Assembly: GCA_012513545.1 (NCBI GenBank)
Contig: JAAZCB010001218.1
Location: 1-15,119, forward strand
DNA: 15,119 nucleotides
Origin: Clostridiaceae bacterium
GTDB taxonomy: Bacteria > Bacillota_A > Clostridia > Acetivibrionales > Acetivibrionaceae
Reading direction: 5' to 3'
Below the pieces are notes generated by a model. That model had not been told where the DNA came from. It saw nothing but the letters and a program-made list of their open reading frames with translations, and made no database searches. Both the position numbers and the translations under genes were made by a program. Shown piece by piece: positions 7,282-14,968 of this stretch. Positions within the stretch are counted from its first letter, which is position 1. Each line of letters opens with the position of its first letter.

Positions 7282-7797
7282 CTAATTTTTTGATTTTTTC
7301 AAATACCTTTTTTCATGGCTTGCCAGCACAAACTTTTCAACTATTCTTTTCATTCTTACAAAGAAAAATTCTCTTTCATCCAATGGTTTTACAAGAACTG
7401 TAAACATATTAGCCCTGTTTCCACCATATATATCGGTAAAAATCTGATCTCCAATAACAGCAGTTTCTTCAGGTTTGATTTCCATGAGAAGTGCAGCCTT
7501 CAAAAACGATTCCGTTCCCGGCTTTGATGCTCTGTGGAGTGCATGCACCTTTAGTTTTTCATTGAACTTAACCACACGCTTTTTTGATGCATTGGAAACT
7601 ATACAAACCTTAAACCCGGCTCTTTTTACGTCCATTATCCATTCTATGGCATTTTCATCTGCTTCCTCAACATGTTCCGGTACAAGCGTATTATCTATAT
7701 CAAGGATCAATCCCTTTATATTATTTCTTGAAAGGTTATACAGATCAATATCCTGAATCCTGTCAACCTTCATATCGGGATAAAGTTTCTCCATCAT
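7282..7797 (-). CDS. yqeG: YqeG-family HAD-IIIA phosphatase
   Basis: A 171-residue cytoplasmic protein of the haloacid dehalogenase superfamily, subfamily IIIA, YqeG type. Motif I is LILDIDNTLVP, with nucleophile D33 and acid D35; motif II is CIVSNASKKR (S68/N69); a motif III lysine is near K92 (ASKPG); motif IV is VIGDQIFTDIYGGN (D117, D122). The full catalytic set argues for an active phosphatase. Its physiological substrate is not settled by the sequence; relatives include bacterial YqeG and mitochondrial phosphatidylglycerophosphate phosphatase Gep4, so a lipid-phosphate role is one possibility. In Bacillus it lies in a yqeG-yqeH-aroE cluster; here yqeH is missing and aroE follows directly. 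Two adjacent ATGs are possible starts; the first is closer to the GGAGGG site (11 bases). Own promoter upstream. Confidence 0.9.
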   Translation of the reverse strand: MMEKLYPDMKVDRIQDIDLYNLSRNNIKGLILDIDNTLVPEHVEEADENAIEWIMDVKRAGFKVCIVSNASKKRVVKFNEKLKVHALHRASKPGTESFLKAALLMEIKPEETAVIGDQIFTDIYGGNRANMFTVLVKPLDEREFFFVRMKRIVEKFVLASHEKRYLKKSKN

Positions 7798-7839
7798 TTG
7801 GTCTTATTCCCTCCAACACTACTTTTTTGTTATAAAAAT

Positions 7840-7868
7840 ATAATAGCAACATTGTAATCATATAGCAA
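7840..7868 (-). promoter_or_regulatory. Sigma-A-type promoter for yqeG-aroE
   Basis: On the minus strand TTGCTA (7868-7863) is followed after exactly 17 bases by TATTAT (7845-7840), with a TG one base before the -10 (extended -10). Predicted transcription start is about 35 bases before the yqeG ATG. Confidence 0.6.
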
Positions 7869-8041
7869 TAAAAAATATATGATTCAAAGCACATTATTAT
7901 GTTATCCTACTAACAATATTTTTACGCTTAATAAAGCATTTAATAAAATCGTCCAGTTCCAGCAATATTGAATTATTTACCTGACTCTCCTTTTTATAGG
8001 TTTGTTAAGCTTATTTATGCTAAAAGTTAAGAGTTGAATAA

Positions 8042-8160
8042 GTTTACTTTTTGTCACAGTAAACAATAATATGATAGCAGCAAAATCCCATAAACCATTT
8101 GGAAATCGGTTTATTTACATAAATAGAAAAGAAGAATATTATGGAAAATTTAAATTTTCC
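8042..8160. promoter_or_regulatory. Three evenly spaced inverted repeats upstream of the sugar transporter
   Basis: Part of the roughly 600-base gap between yqeG and chvE. IR1 is GTTTACT-N9-AGTAAAC (8042-8064); IR2 is TAAACC-N11-GGTTTA (8091-8113); IR3 is a perfect 18-base palindrome, GGAAAATTTAAATTTTCC (8143-8160). Their centres (8053, 8102, 8151.5) are about 49 bases apart. IR1 and IR2 share GTTTA/TAAAC half-sites. They lie 140-260 bases upstream of the main promoter and could be operators. No protein-coding gene is visible in the gap. Confidence 0.4.
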
Positions 8161-8302
8161 TCCCTCGTACAATAAGTCTTCAGAAACTTATCCCTGATGA
8201 TTTAAATAAATTTTATTCATATGTTAAAATGTTTGTAGAATAAATTTGCTGTAATTTTGTTATAATAAGGATAAAAGGGAAGATAAATTTAAAAAAACCA
8301 TG

Positions 8303-8331
8303 TTGACATCTTTTTTGGTGAATGCTATTAT
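8303..8331 (+). promoter_or_regulatory. Strong extended -10 promoter of the sugar ABC operon
   Basis: A perfect -35 TTGACA (8303-8308), a 17-base spacer, and TATTAT (8326-8331) preceded by TG at 8323-8324. Predicted start is near 8338, giving a leader of about 60 bases. A second possible start is the extended -10 TGTTATAAT (8258-8266), which lacks a good -35. Confidence 0.75.
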
Positions 8332-8397
8332 TAAACCAACTTTTAGTAGTATTTTTCAAATAATTAAATTAAACTAATTATGAAAGGGAGTTAAAAA

Positions 8398-9519
8398 ATG
8401 AAAAAAATTATTGCATTAAGTATGGCTTTTGCACTCAGTTTGTCCTTGTTTGCTTGTGGTCCAAAAACTACACCAAACAATCAGTCTGGTAATAATCAGT
8501 CTGGTAATAATCAGCCTGGTAAGGATGCAGTGAAGATTGGTGTAAGTATGCCTACTCAGAGCTTGCAGCGTTGGAACCAGGACGGTTCAAACATGAAGAA
8601 TAAGCTTGAAGCAGCAGGATACAAGGTTGACCTACAGTACGGCGGTGATAACGATATCCCTACTCAGGTAAACCAGATCGAGAACATGATAACTGGTGGC
8701 TGTAAAGTACTTGTTATAGCAGCTATTGATGCAAACTCTCTGACAGAAGTATTATCTAAGGCTAAAGAACAAAACATCCAGGTAATTGCTTATGACAGGC
8801 TTATTATGAACAGTGACGCCGTTTCTTACTATGCAACCTTCGACAATAACTTAGTTGGCGTAATGCAGGGTGAATATATAGAAAAGGCTCTTGATCTTAA
8901 GAACCAGAAAGGTCCTTTCAACATTGAGATCTTCACCGGTGACCCGGCTGACAATAACGCAACCTTCTTCTACAAAGGTGCTATGAGTGTATTACAGCCT
9001 TACATCGATAGTGGCGTTCTGAAAGTTCTTTCAGGTCAGACCACTCAGGCTCAGGTTTCCACAGCTGACTGGAAGGCAGAGAATGCACAATCCCGTATGG
9101 AAAACCTTATCACTTCCAATGGCTACAGCCCAAAAGGTAAAAAACTTGATGCTGTATGCTGCTCTAACGATTCAACTGCTATGGGTGTAACCAACGCTCT
9201 TGTATCAGCAGGATATACCAAGGATGATATGCCTATTATCACTGGTCAGGACTGTGACAAGGCAAACGTAAAGAACATGATACAGGGACTTCAGAGTATG
9301 TCAGTATTTAAAGATACACGTACTCTTGCAGATAAGGTTGTTGGAATGGTTGATGCTATAGTTAAGGGAAGCGAACCTGAAATCAACGATAAAGAGACTT
9401 ACAACAACGGAATAGGATTCGTTCCTTCCTACCTCTGCGCACCTGTTGCTGCAACAATCGACAACTACAAAGAATTGCTGATTGACAGCGAGTATTATAA
9501 GGAATCAGACTTACAATAA
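8398..9519 (+). CDS. chvE: Sugar-binding lipoprotein of a ChvE-type ABC importer
   Basis: The 373-residue extracellular solute receptor captures sugars for the permease encoded downstream. It has a lipoprotein signal peptide (MKKIIALSMAFALSLSLFAC) with lipobox LFAC and lipid-anchored C20, then a flexible linker made of three NNQ(S/P)G repeats (27-41), then a type I periplasmic-binding fold starting KIGVSMPTQ (about 46). ChvE-like segments include QRWNQDG, GCKVLVIAAIDANS and VIAYDRLI, and the late VCCSNDSTAMG. The ligand cannot be read from sequence: ChvE relatives bind monosaccharides such as xylose, glucose or galactose, while some clostridial relatives are reported to handle oligosaccharides. 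AAAGGGAG precedes the ATG. Codon use is unusually rich in C-ending codons (AAC, GAC, TTC, ATC), as in strongly expressed genes. A terminator-like hairpin follows directly. Confidence 0.93.
   Translation: MKKIIALSMAFALSLSLFACGPKTTPNNQSGNNQSGNNQPGKDAVKIGVSMPTQSLQRWNQDGSNMKNKLEAAGYKVDLQYGGDNDIPTQVNQIENMITGGCKVLVIAAIDANSLTEVLSKAKEQNIQVIAYDRLIMNSDAVSYYATFDNNLVGVMQGEYIEKALDLKNQKGPFNIEIFTGDPADNNATFFYKGAMSVLQPYIDSGVLKVLSGQTTQAQVSTADWKAENAQSRMENLITSNGYSPKGKKLDAVCCSNDSTAMGVTNALVSAGYTKDDMPIITGQDCDKANVKNMIQGLQSMSVFKDTRTLADKVVGMVDAIVKGSEPEINDKETYNNGIGFVPSYLCAPVAATIDNYKELLIDSEYYKESDLQ
8476..8520 (+). repeat. Three 15-base tandem repeats encoding the lipoprotein linker
   Basis: Three in-frame units of AATAATCAGTCTGGT with one or two changes encode NNQSG, NNQSG, NNQPG. 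They form the spacer between the lipid anchor and the binding domain; copy number could vary between strains. Confidence 0.85.
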
Positions 9520-9537
9520 ATACTAACCCATCAGGAT

Positions 9538-9571
9538 TTGGCGGGCGGCGAAAACCGCCTGCCAATTTTTT
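9538..9571 (+). terminator. GC-rich terminator-like hairpin between chvE and mmsA
   Basis: TTGGCGGGCGG (9538-9548) pairs with CCGCCTGCCAA (9555-9565), 11 pairs with one G-T, around CGAAAA, followed by six Ts. It lies 18 bases after the lipoprotein stop and inside the operon, so it should act as a partial terminator and 3'-end protector of the chvE message. Confidence 0.8.
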
Positions 9572-9591
9572 AGGGCCATTTCCCGAAGCTT

Positions 9592-9625
9592 TTTAATCGA
9601 GCAGTCCAATGTCTGCCTGATTAAA
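9592..9625 (+). other. Second stem-loop in the chvE-mmsA gap
   Basis: TTTAATC (9592-9598) pairs with GATTAAA (9619-9625) and, past a small internal loop, GCAG (9601-9604) with CTGC (9613-9616), leaving an eight-base loop. No T-run follows. It lies about 25 bases before the mmsA ribosome site and might protect the 5' end of the processed downstream message. Confidence 0.45.
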
Positions 9626-9663
9626 CGGCTATGTGTTCAGAGAAATAAAAGGGAGGATTTTTC

Positions 9664-11220
9664 GTGGCGAATATATTGCTGGAAATGAAAAGTATCACTA
9701 AGGCCTTTCCCGGGGTCAAAGCGCTGGACAATGTAAACCTGACGGTAGAAGAGGGTGAAATACATGCACTCGTTGGAGAAAACGGTGCTGGAAAGTCAAC
9801 CCTAATGAACGTTCTGAGTGGAATCTACCCCTATGAAAGCTATGATGGGGACATTGTTTATAGTGGTGAAATCTGCAAATTTAAGACAATAAAAGATAGT
9901 GAACGAAAAGGGATTGTTATAATACACCAGGAACTAGCACTCGTACCCTATCTCAGCATTGCCGAAAACATGTTCCTGGGCAATGAAATCGGGAAGAAAT
10001 TTGCTATTGACTGGAATAAAACCTATGCAAAAGCTGATGAGCTACTGAAAATTGTGGGATTAAATGAAAGCAGTCACACCTTGATCAAGGACATTGGTGT
10101 CGGAAAGCAGCAGTTGGTTGAAATTGCCAAGGCACTAGGAAAAAATGTTAAACTGCTTATTCTCGACGAACCTACTGCATCACTTAACGAGAACGACAGC
10201 AGGAATCTCTTGAACCTTCTGCTTGAATTCAAAAAAAATGGCATGACTTCAATAATTATATCCCATAAACTCAATGAGATATCTTATGTGGCTGACAAAA
10301 TCACTATTCTTAGAGACGGCTCCACTATTGAAACTCTGGTTAAAGGCAAGGACGCTATTAATGAAGACCGAATTGTAAAAGGCATGGTAGGTCGTGAAAT
10401 TACAGACCGCTATCCTAAGAGAGAATCGCATATCGGTGAAATTACAATGGAAGTAACGGATTGGACAGTTCACCATCCGTTATACACGGAACGAAAGGTT
10501 TGCAACAATGTCAACTTCAATGTCAGAAAAGGAGAAGTTGTCGGAATCAGTGGACTTATGGGGTCTGGGAGAACCGAACTGGCCATGAGTATATTTGGTA
10601 AGAGCTATGGCACTAATATCAGCGGAACCCTTAAAATCAATGGAAAAAAAGTAAATTTAAATACTATAAGGCAGGCTATCGATGCAAAACTGGCTTACGT
10701 TACTGAGGACAGAAAAGGTAACGGACTTATTCTTTCCAATCCGATCTATATAAACAACTCGCTGGCTAAGATTGATAAAGTAAGCAATCGCAATGTAATT
10801 GATAAAGACAAGGAAATTCTTGTAGCTAAGGAATTTAAGGAAAAACTGAATACAAAATGTCCGAGCGTAATGCAAAACGTGGAAAATCTTTCCGGTGGAA
10901 ACCAGCAAAAAGTGCTACTTGCTAAATGGATGTTCGCTGACCCGGACATCATGATTCTCGATGAACCCACGCGCGGTATCGATGTAGGTGCCAAATACGA
11001 AATTTACCTTATAATCAACCGTTTGGTTGCCGAAGGGAAATCCGTTATTATTATCAGTTCTGACCTGACGGAAATCCTTGGTATGAGTGACCGTATATTT
11101 GTAATGCATGAAGGTCGAATGATTGCACAGTTGCCTAAAGAAGAGGCTAATCAGGAAGTAATCATGTCATGCATAATGAGAGAAAATAACAAAATGGAGA
11201 GAGAATATGCAAAAAATTAA
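9664..11220 (+). CDS. mmsA: Sugar ABC transporter ATP-binding protein (two fused ATPase domains)
   Basis: This cytoplasmic motor energises sugar import. The 518 residues hold two nucleotide-binding domains in tandem, the layout of the MglA/XylG/GguA family. Domain 1 has Walker A GENGAGKS (38-45), a non-canonical signature GVGKQQ (145-150) and Walker [12 protein letters not shown] (164-174). Domain 2 has the degenerate Walker [10 protein letters not shown] (297-305, Lys replaced by Arg), a canonical LSGGNQQK signature (409-416) and Walker [13 protein letters not shown] (429-440). This asymmetry is normal for the family, where the second site is hydrolytically weak. Start is GTG, with GGGAGGA six bases upstream. 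It overlaps the permease gene by 14 bases, so the two are translationally coupled. mmsA is the multiple-monosaccharide transporter name; GguA is equivalent. Confidence 0.94.
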   Translation: MANILLEMKSITKAFPGVKALDNVNLTVEEGEIHALVGENGAGKSTLMNVLSGIYPYESYDGDIVYSGEICKFKTIKDSERKGIVIIHQELALVPYLSIAENMFLGNEIGKKFAIDWNKTYAKADELLKIVGLNESSHTLIKDIGVGKQQLVEIAKALGKNVKLLILDEPTASLNENDSRNLLNLLLEFKKNGMTSIIISHKLNEISYVADKITILRDGSTIETLVKGKDAINEDRIVKGMVGREITDRYPKRESHIGEITMEVTDWTVHHPLYTERKVCNNVNFNVRKGEVVGISGLMGSGRTELAMSIFGKSYGTNISGTLKINGKKVNLNTIRQAIDAKLAYVTEDRKGNGLILSNPIYINNSLAKIDKVSNRNVIDKDKEILVAKEFKEKLNTKCPSVMQNVENLSGGNQQKVLLAKWMFADPDIMILDEPTRGIDVGAKYEIYLIINRLVAEGKSVIIISSDLTEILGMSDRIFVMHEGRMIAQLPKEEANQEVIMSCIMRENNKMEREYAKN

Positions 11221-12433
11221 GAGTTTCCTAAAAGAGAACACAATGCTTATTGCACTAATTGTGGTAACAATCCTGTTTCAGTTTCTGATTGTTATAAACA
11301 ATAAGGGTTCTCTGTTAAATCCACAGAATGTTTCAAATCTTATTGCCCAGAACAGTTATGTAGTTATTCTTGCCACCGGAATGCTGCTTTGTATTCTTAC
11401 CGGGGGTAACATCGACCTCTCTGTTGGCTCTATTATGGCTCTCACAGGAGCAGTGGCCGGAACTCTTATGATTAATATGGGCATGAATGTATATCTGACA
11501 ATTTTTATATCACTTCTGATAGGTACATGTATCGGAGCAATACAGGCATATTGCATTGCTTACATTGAAATACCGCCATTCATTGTTACTTTGGGAGGAA
11601 TGTTGCTATGGAGGGGTATTGCTCAGGTTATTCTCAACGGAATGACACTGGCGCCATTCCCTAATTCGTATAAAAAGTATTTCTCAAGTTTTCTTCCGGT
11701 AACAAATGATAATACCAGGATGTTACTTGCTATTACCATGATTGTTGCCGCTATCATCTGCGTCGTATTTATTCTAATAGAGATCACAGGAAGAGCGAAT
11801 AAAATAAAAAAAGGCTATGTTGTTGAAAGCATGCCTGTTCTATTGTCAAAACTCATTGTCATCAGTGCAGTTATCATGTACTTCTCTTACCTTCTCGGCA
11901 ATTATAAAGGTTATCCGGTTGTTTTGATCCTTATCTCAGCGGTCGTACTTGTATACTCCTACTTTACCAATAGTACTGTTCCTGGCAGATATCTTTATGC
12001 TATGGGAGGAAACGTAAAGGCAACCAGGCTTTCCGGTGTTAACACCAAGAAGATGCTGTTCTTTGCCTATACCAATATGGGCTTCTTATGTGCTATTGCA
12101 ACTTTGGTATGTTTAGCCAGATTTAACTCCGCTGCACCGAGCCTTGGCGACGGCTATGAGCTCGACGCTATCGGTTCCTGCTTTATCGGTGGCGCTTCTG
12201 CTTACGGTGGTGTAGGTACAGTCGGTGGCTCTGTTATCGGAGCTATCTTCATGGGTGTGTTGAATAACGGAATGTCAATTCTTGGAGTGGATGCGAACTG
12301 GACGAAGGCTGCAAAAGGTTTTGTTCTAGTAGCTGCAGTAGCCTTTGATGTAATTTCAAAGAGAAAAGTAAGCATTGGTAAAAAGAGTAAGAAGCTTTCA
12401 AATGTAGCTACAGATGTTAAGCCTCAGACTTAA
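11207..12433 (+). CDS. mmsB: Sugar ABC transporter permease (MmsB/GguB/XylH type)
   Basis: The integral membrane channel of the importer, 408 residues with about ten hydrophobic helices. The N-terminal region carries the family signature [16 protein letters not shown] (66-81); the cytoplasmic coupling loop near residues 263-285 ([19 protein letters not shown]) contacts the ATPase; the C-terminal part has [19 protein letters not shown] and ends in a basic lysine-rich tail. The length is close to XylH/GguB permeases and longer than RbsC/MglC, because of an extra stretch in the middle (about 190-250). Its start lies inside mmsA (14-base overlap) with GGAGAGAG just upstream, a sign of coupled synthesis. 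One permease gene implies a homodimer. The operon ends after this gene with a strong terminator. No sugar-metabolism gene is attached, so the substrate stays open. Confidence 0.93.
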   Translation: MQKIKSFLKENTMLIALIVVTILFQFLIVINNKGSLLNPQNVSNLIAQNSYVVILATGMLLCILTGGNIDLSVGSIMALTGAVAGTLMINMGMNVYLTIFISLLIGTCIGAIQAYCIAYIEIPPFIVTLGGMLLWRGIAQVILNGMTLAPFPNSYKKYFSSFLPVTNDNTRMLLAITMIVAAIICVVFILIEITGRANKIKKGYVVESMPVLLSKLIVISAVIMYFSYLLGNYKGYPVVLILISAVVLVYSYFTNSTVPGRYLYAMGGNVKATRLSGVNTKKMLFFAYTNMGFLCAIATLVCLARFNSAAPSLGDGYELDAIGSCFIGGASAYGGVGTVGGSVIGAIFMGVLNNGMSILGVDANWTKAAKGFVLVAAVAFDVISKRKVSIGKKSKKLSNVATDVKPQT

Positions 12434-12474
12434 TAAACGATAAAGGGCATAAACTCAGAAAACAGCTTATGGAT

Positions 12475-12526
12475 AAAAAATTATAGGCCTCTGTGTTTTT
12501 CAACATCAGTGGTCTATAATTTTTTT
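12475..12526 (+). terminator. Long terminator of the sugar ABC operon
   Basis: AAAAAATTATAGGCC (12475-12489) pairs with GGTCTATAATTTTTT (12511-12525), 15 pairs with one G-T, and the intervening 21 bases can partly pair further. The right arm ends in a run of seven Ts. Confidence 0.85.
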
Positions 12527-12819
12527 CTATGAGAATAGCAATATGACAACTTCCATATAAAAATTAATTTCATTTAATCGAATTATGTTGAATATTTTTA
12601 TCATTTGCAATAAAAGTACTGGATTTTTTATTTGAAAAGTTGCATAATAGATAATAAGGTTTTTAGAGAATAATCTTTTATTAACTTGTTTTGGATTATT
12701 ATTCCGATACTTTAATAATATTTCATCTGTTTATCACAGCAGCTGTTGCTACTTTGACAGTCGCTATCGCTGATATAATAAAATAAATTTTTAGTGTCTT
12801 GAAAGGGGTTAAAAGGAAA
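12527..12819 (+). promoter_or_regulatory. ilvE upstream region with a candidate promoter
   Basis: About 290 bases, mostly very AT-rich, without a credible gene. A perfect -35 TTGACA (12754-12759) and perfect -10 TATAAT (12774-12779) are present but only 14 bases apart; a TAAAAT at 12779-12784 gives 19. A 12-base near-palindrome CAGCAGCTGTTG (12737-12748) sits just upstream of the -35, and the spacer contains TCGCTA-TCGCTG. No T-box leader motif is seen. The off-optimal spacing suggests a weak or activator-dependent promoter. Confidence 0.4.
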
Positions 12820-13890
12820 ATGTCTTACCATATTAGTATTGAAAAAACTCAAAATCCTAAAAAGAAACCTGATCCAAATAATTTAGGTTTTGGTCAAATA
12901 TTTACCGATCATATGTTTATAATGGATTATACCGAGGGAAAAGGCTGGCATGATCCAAGGATAGTGCCTTATGGACCATTATCAATGGAACCTTCTACTA
13001 TGGTTTTACATTATGGACAGGCTATCTTTGAGGGATTAAAGGCATATAAGGCAAAAGACGGAAAAATACTACTGTTCCGACCTATAAAAAACATGGAAAG
13101 GGTCAACATTTCAAATGACAGGCTTTGCATACCTCCTATTGATGAAGAATTTGGAGTTGAAGCAGTAAAAACTCTCGTTAATGTTGATAAGGATTGGATT
13201 CCTGAAGCTGAAGGAACTTCACTTTATATAAGACCCTTTATTATTGCAACAGATCCCTTCCTGGGAGTTAGAGCTTCATTAACATATAAATTTATCATAA
13301 TTTTATCTCCTGTTGGTGCATACTATAAAGAAGGTATCAATCCAGTTAAAATTTATGTTGAATCCCAATATGTACGTGCTGTAAAAGGCGGTATCGGCTA
13401 CTCAAAGACACCCGGTAACTATGCAGCAAGCCTTAAAGCACAGATTGAAGCCAAGGAAAAAGGATATACACAGGTTTTATGGCTGGACGGTGTAGAAAAG
13501 AAATACATTGAAGAAGTCGGAACAATGAATGTATTCTTTAAAATAAACGGAGAAGTCATCACTCCTTCTCTCGAAGGCAGTATATTGTCAGGAATTACAA
13601 GGGCATCGACAATAGAACTGTTAAAGTCAATGAATATTAAAGTAAGTGAAAGAAGAATCAGTATACAGGAAATTTATGACGCCCATGCAGCTGGCACCTT
13701 GGAAGAAGCCTTCGGAACTGGCACTGCTGCCGTCATATCCCCTATTGGTGAACTAAATTGGAATGAAAAAATAATTAAAATTAATAACGGTCAGATCGGT
13801 GAACTGTCTGCAAAAATATATGATAGTATTACAGGAATTCAAAGCGGAAAGCTTAAGGATACATTCGGCTGGACTATTGAAGTAAAGTAA
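12820..13890 (+). CDS. ilvE: Branched-chain amino acid aminotransferase
   Basis: IlvE transfers amino groups between glutamate and the 2-oxo acids of leucine, isoleucine and valine, the last step of their synthesis and the first of their breakdown. It is a cytoplasmic, PLP-dependent fold-type IV enzyme. The 356-residue length and the motifs fit the class II (eukaryote-like/BcaT) branch: HYGQAIFEGLKAY (64-76), RPF (138-140), then GYSKTPGNYAAS (193-204) holding the PLP-binding K196, WLDG and EEVGTMN (231-237), and the phosphate-cup SGITR (257-261). The late GTGTAAVISP motif is present. I start at the ATG, which has AAAGGGG 11 bases and AAAAGG three bases upstream; a TTG seven codons earlier would include these sites in the protein and has no site of its own. 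Monocistronic: own promoter region before it and a strong terminator after it. Confidence 0.95.
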   Translation: MSYHISIEKTQNPKKKPDPNNLGFGQIFTDHMFIMDYTEGKGWHDPRIVPYGPLSMEPSTMVLHYGQAIFEGLKAYKAKDGKILLFRPIKNMERVNISNDRLCIPPIDEEFGVEAVKTLVNVDKDWIPEAEGTSLYIRPFIIATDPFLGVRASLTYKFIIILSPVGAYYKEGINPVKIYVESQYVRAVKGGIGYSKTPGNYAASLKAQIEAKEKGYTQVLWLDGVEKKYIEEVGTMNVFFKINGEVITPSLEGSILSGITRASTIELLKSMNIKVSERRISIQEIYDAHAAGTLEEAFGTGTAAVISPIGELNWNEKIIKINNGQIGELSAKIYDSITGIQSGKLKDTFGWTIEVK

Positions 13891-13907
13891 TAAATAAAAA
13901 GTTATCT

Positions 13908-13937
13908 AAAAGCAGATGATCCTGTCATCTGCTTTTT
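13908..13937 (+). terminator. Perfect rho-independent terminator after ilvE
   Basis: AAAAGCAGATGA (13908-13919) pairs without mismatch with TCATCTGCTTTT (13925-13936) around a five-base loop, with T continuing. The A-rich left side would let it work for the other strand too, but no gene converges here. Confidence 0.9.
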
Positions 13938-13975
13938 AAATATAATATTCTTTCTTCGGGAGCAAAAAGTGTTTT

Positions 13976-14869
13976 ATGAAAAGAATGCTCAATATTAACA
14001 AAACAATAGCTGCAATAGTTGTCTCCAATTTCATACACTTGATTGTTGTCATAGGAGTTTTATTGTATTTGTGTTATTTTAACTCTGAAAAAGGAATTTA
14101 TTCCGGTTTTGACAGTGCTTATTTGTTTTTCTTTATCATTGTATTTATAAGTGTAATGATAAACGGTTTTATTGCTGTTAGAAACGCCCTTGTATTCAAA
14201 TATACAGATACTCAGTATGAGATGCTAAAAGATACTCTAACCCGTTTAGAGGACCTCAATAAGACCTTGAGAGGACAAAGGCATGATTTCATGAATCATT
14301 TGCAGGTGGTCTACAGCCTGATGGAAATGGAAGAGTATAAAGAAGCCGTGAATTATATTGATCAGGTATACAAGGACATACAAAATGTCAATAAAGTGTT
14401 GAAAACCTCCAATCCTGCAGTCAATGCCCTTCTACAGGCTAAACTTCTCGATTGTGAAAAAAGAGGGATTAAAACTCTTCTTTATGTGACCTCAAGACTA
14501 GACGATTTAAAGGTACCCTCGTGGGAATTTTGCAGGGTTCTTGGAAACATAATTGATAATGCAGCATATGCTCTTAAGGATAAAAACGATGAAAAGACGA
14601 TTGAAATAAGGTTATTCGAAGACATAAAGTCCTATGTTACAGTGATAAAAAATAATGGCCCTGAAATACCCGTCAGCATAATAAACAGAATTTTTGAAAC
14701 GGGTTTCTCTACAAAAGGTAATGAAGGTGAAGGAATGGGACTTTCCATATCAAAAAACATTATTGAAAACTATAACGGAAACATAAAAGTAAAAAGCAGC
14801 AGTACTGAGACAGAGTTTGAAATATACCTTCCAAAGGAAAACGATAATTCATTAAAAGCGACATCATAA
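13976..14869 (+). CDS. Orphan membrane sensor histidine kinase, Spo0B/CitA-type
   Basis: A 297-residue sensor kinase. Two membrane helices (about 10-34 and 48-66) flank a very short outside loop of roughly a dozen residues, so there is no classical sensor domain. A coiled-coil stretch (about 76-100) leads into the Spo0B-type phosphoacceptor helix with H103 in QRHDFMNHLQ. The GHKL ATPase domain has the N box GNIIDNAAYAL (190-200), a KNNGPEIP box (225-232) and the glycine lid GEGMGLSI (251-258), so autophosphorylation should be possible. No response regulator lies next to it. Partner and signal are unknown; Spo0A is a candidate because clostridia feed it through orphan kinases, but the sequence does not show this. 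The ATG has a GGGAG site 13 bases upstream, rather far. A TATAAT (13941-13946) without a clear -35 lies just after the ilvE terminator. Confidence 0.88.
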   Translation: MKRMLNINKTIAAIVVSNFIHLIVVIGVLLYLCYFNSEKGIYSGFDSAYLFFFIIVFISVMINGFIAVRNALVFKYTDTQYEMLKDTLTRLEDLNKTLRGQRHDFMNHLQVVYSLMEMEEYKEAVNYIDQVYKDIQNVNKVLKTSNPAVNALLQAKLLDCEKRGIKTLLYVTSRLDDLKVPSWEFCRVLGNIIDNAAYALKDKNDEKTIEIRLFEDIKSYVTVIKNNGPEIPVSIINRIFETGFSTKGNEGEGMGLSISKNIIENYNGNIKVKSSSTETEFEIYLPKENDNSLKATS

Positions 14870-14894
14870 TCTGCTTTTTGTATAATTGAGCAGT

Positions 14895-14928
14895 TTGCTA
14901 TTTGATTAAAGTTTAATTATACTATAAT
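14895..14928 (+). promoter_or_regulatory. Candidate promoter for the nfeD-like gene
   Basis: Two overlapping readings: TTGCTA (14895-14900) with TATACT (14918-14923) at 17 bases, or TTGATT (14902-14907) with TATAAT (14923-14928) at 15 bases. It lies about 40 bases before the start codon of the next gene. Confidence 0.45.
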
Positions 14929-14968
14929 TGAGACATAAGATATTAAAACTATTTAAGGGGGTGCTTTT

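Noticed and set aside
8141..8197. 18-codon reading frame starting MENLNFPPSY
   Set aside because: Very short, weak ribosome site, covers the 18-base palindrome and matches no family I know; more likely regulatory DNA.
8300..8377. 25-codon reading frame (MLTSFLVNAII...) just before chvE
   Set aside because: It overlaps the -35 and -10 of the operon promoter, has no ribosome site and would begin upstream of the predicted transcript start.
12691..12786. 31-codon hydrophobic reading frame (ending ITAAVATLTVAIADIIK) before ilvE, and a cysteine-rich frame on the opposite strand
   Set aside because: No ribosome site and only a TTG start for the first, no start codon for the second; the patch also holds promoter boxes. 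Kept only as a composition oddity.
12527..12819. T-box leader controlling ilvE
   Set aside because: No AGGGTGGNACCGCG-like T-box sequence and no terminator hairpin between promoter and start codon.
14871..14896. Terminator after the histidine kinase gene
   Set aside because: Only a five-pair stem (CTGCT/AGCAG) with a 13-base loop and TTTG after it; too weak to call.
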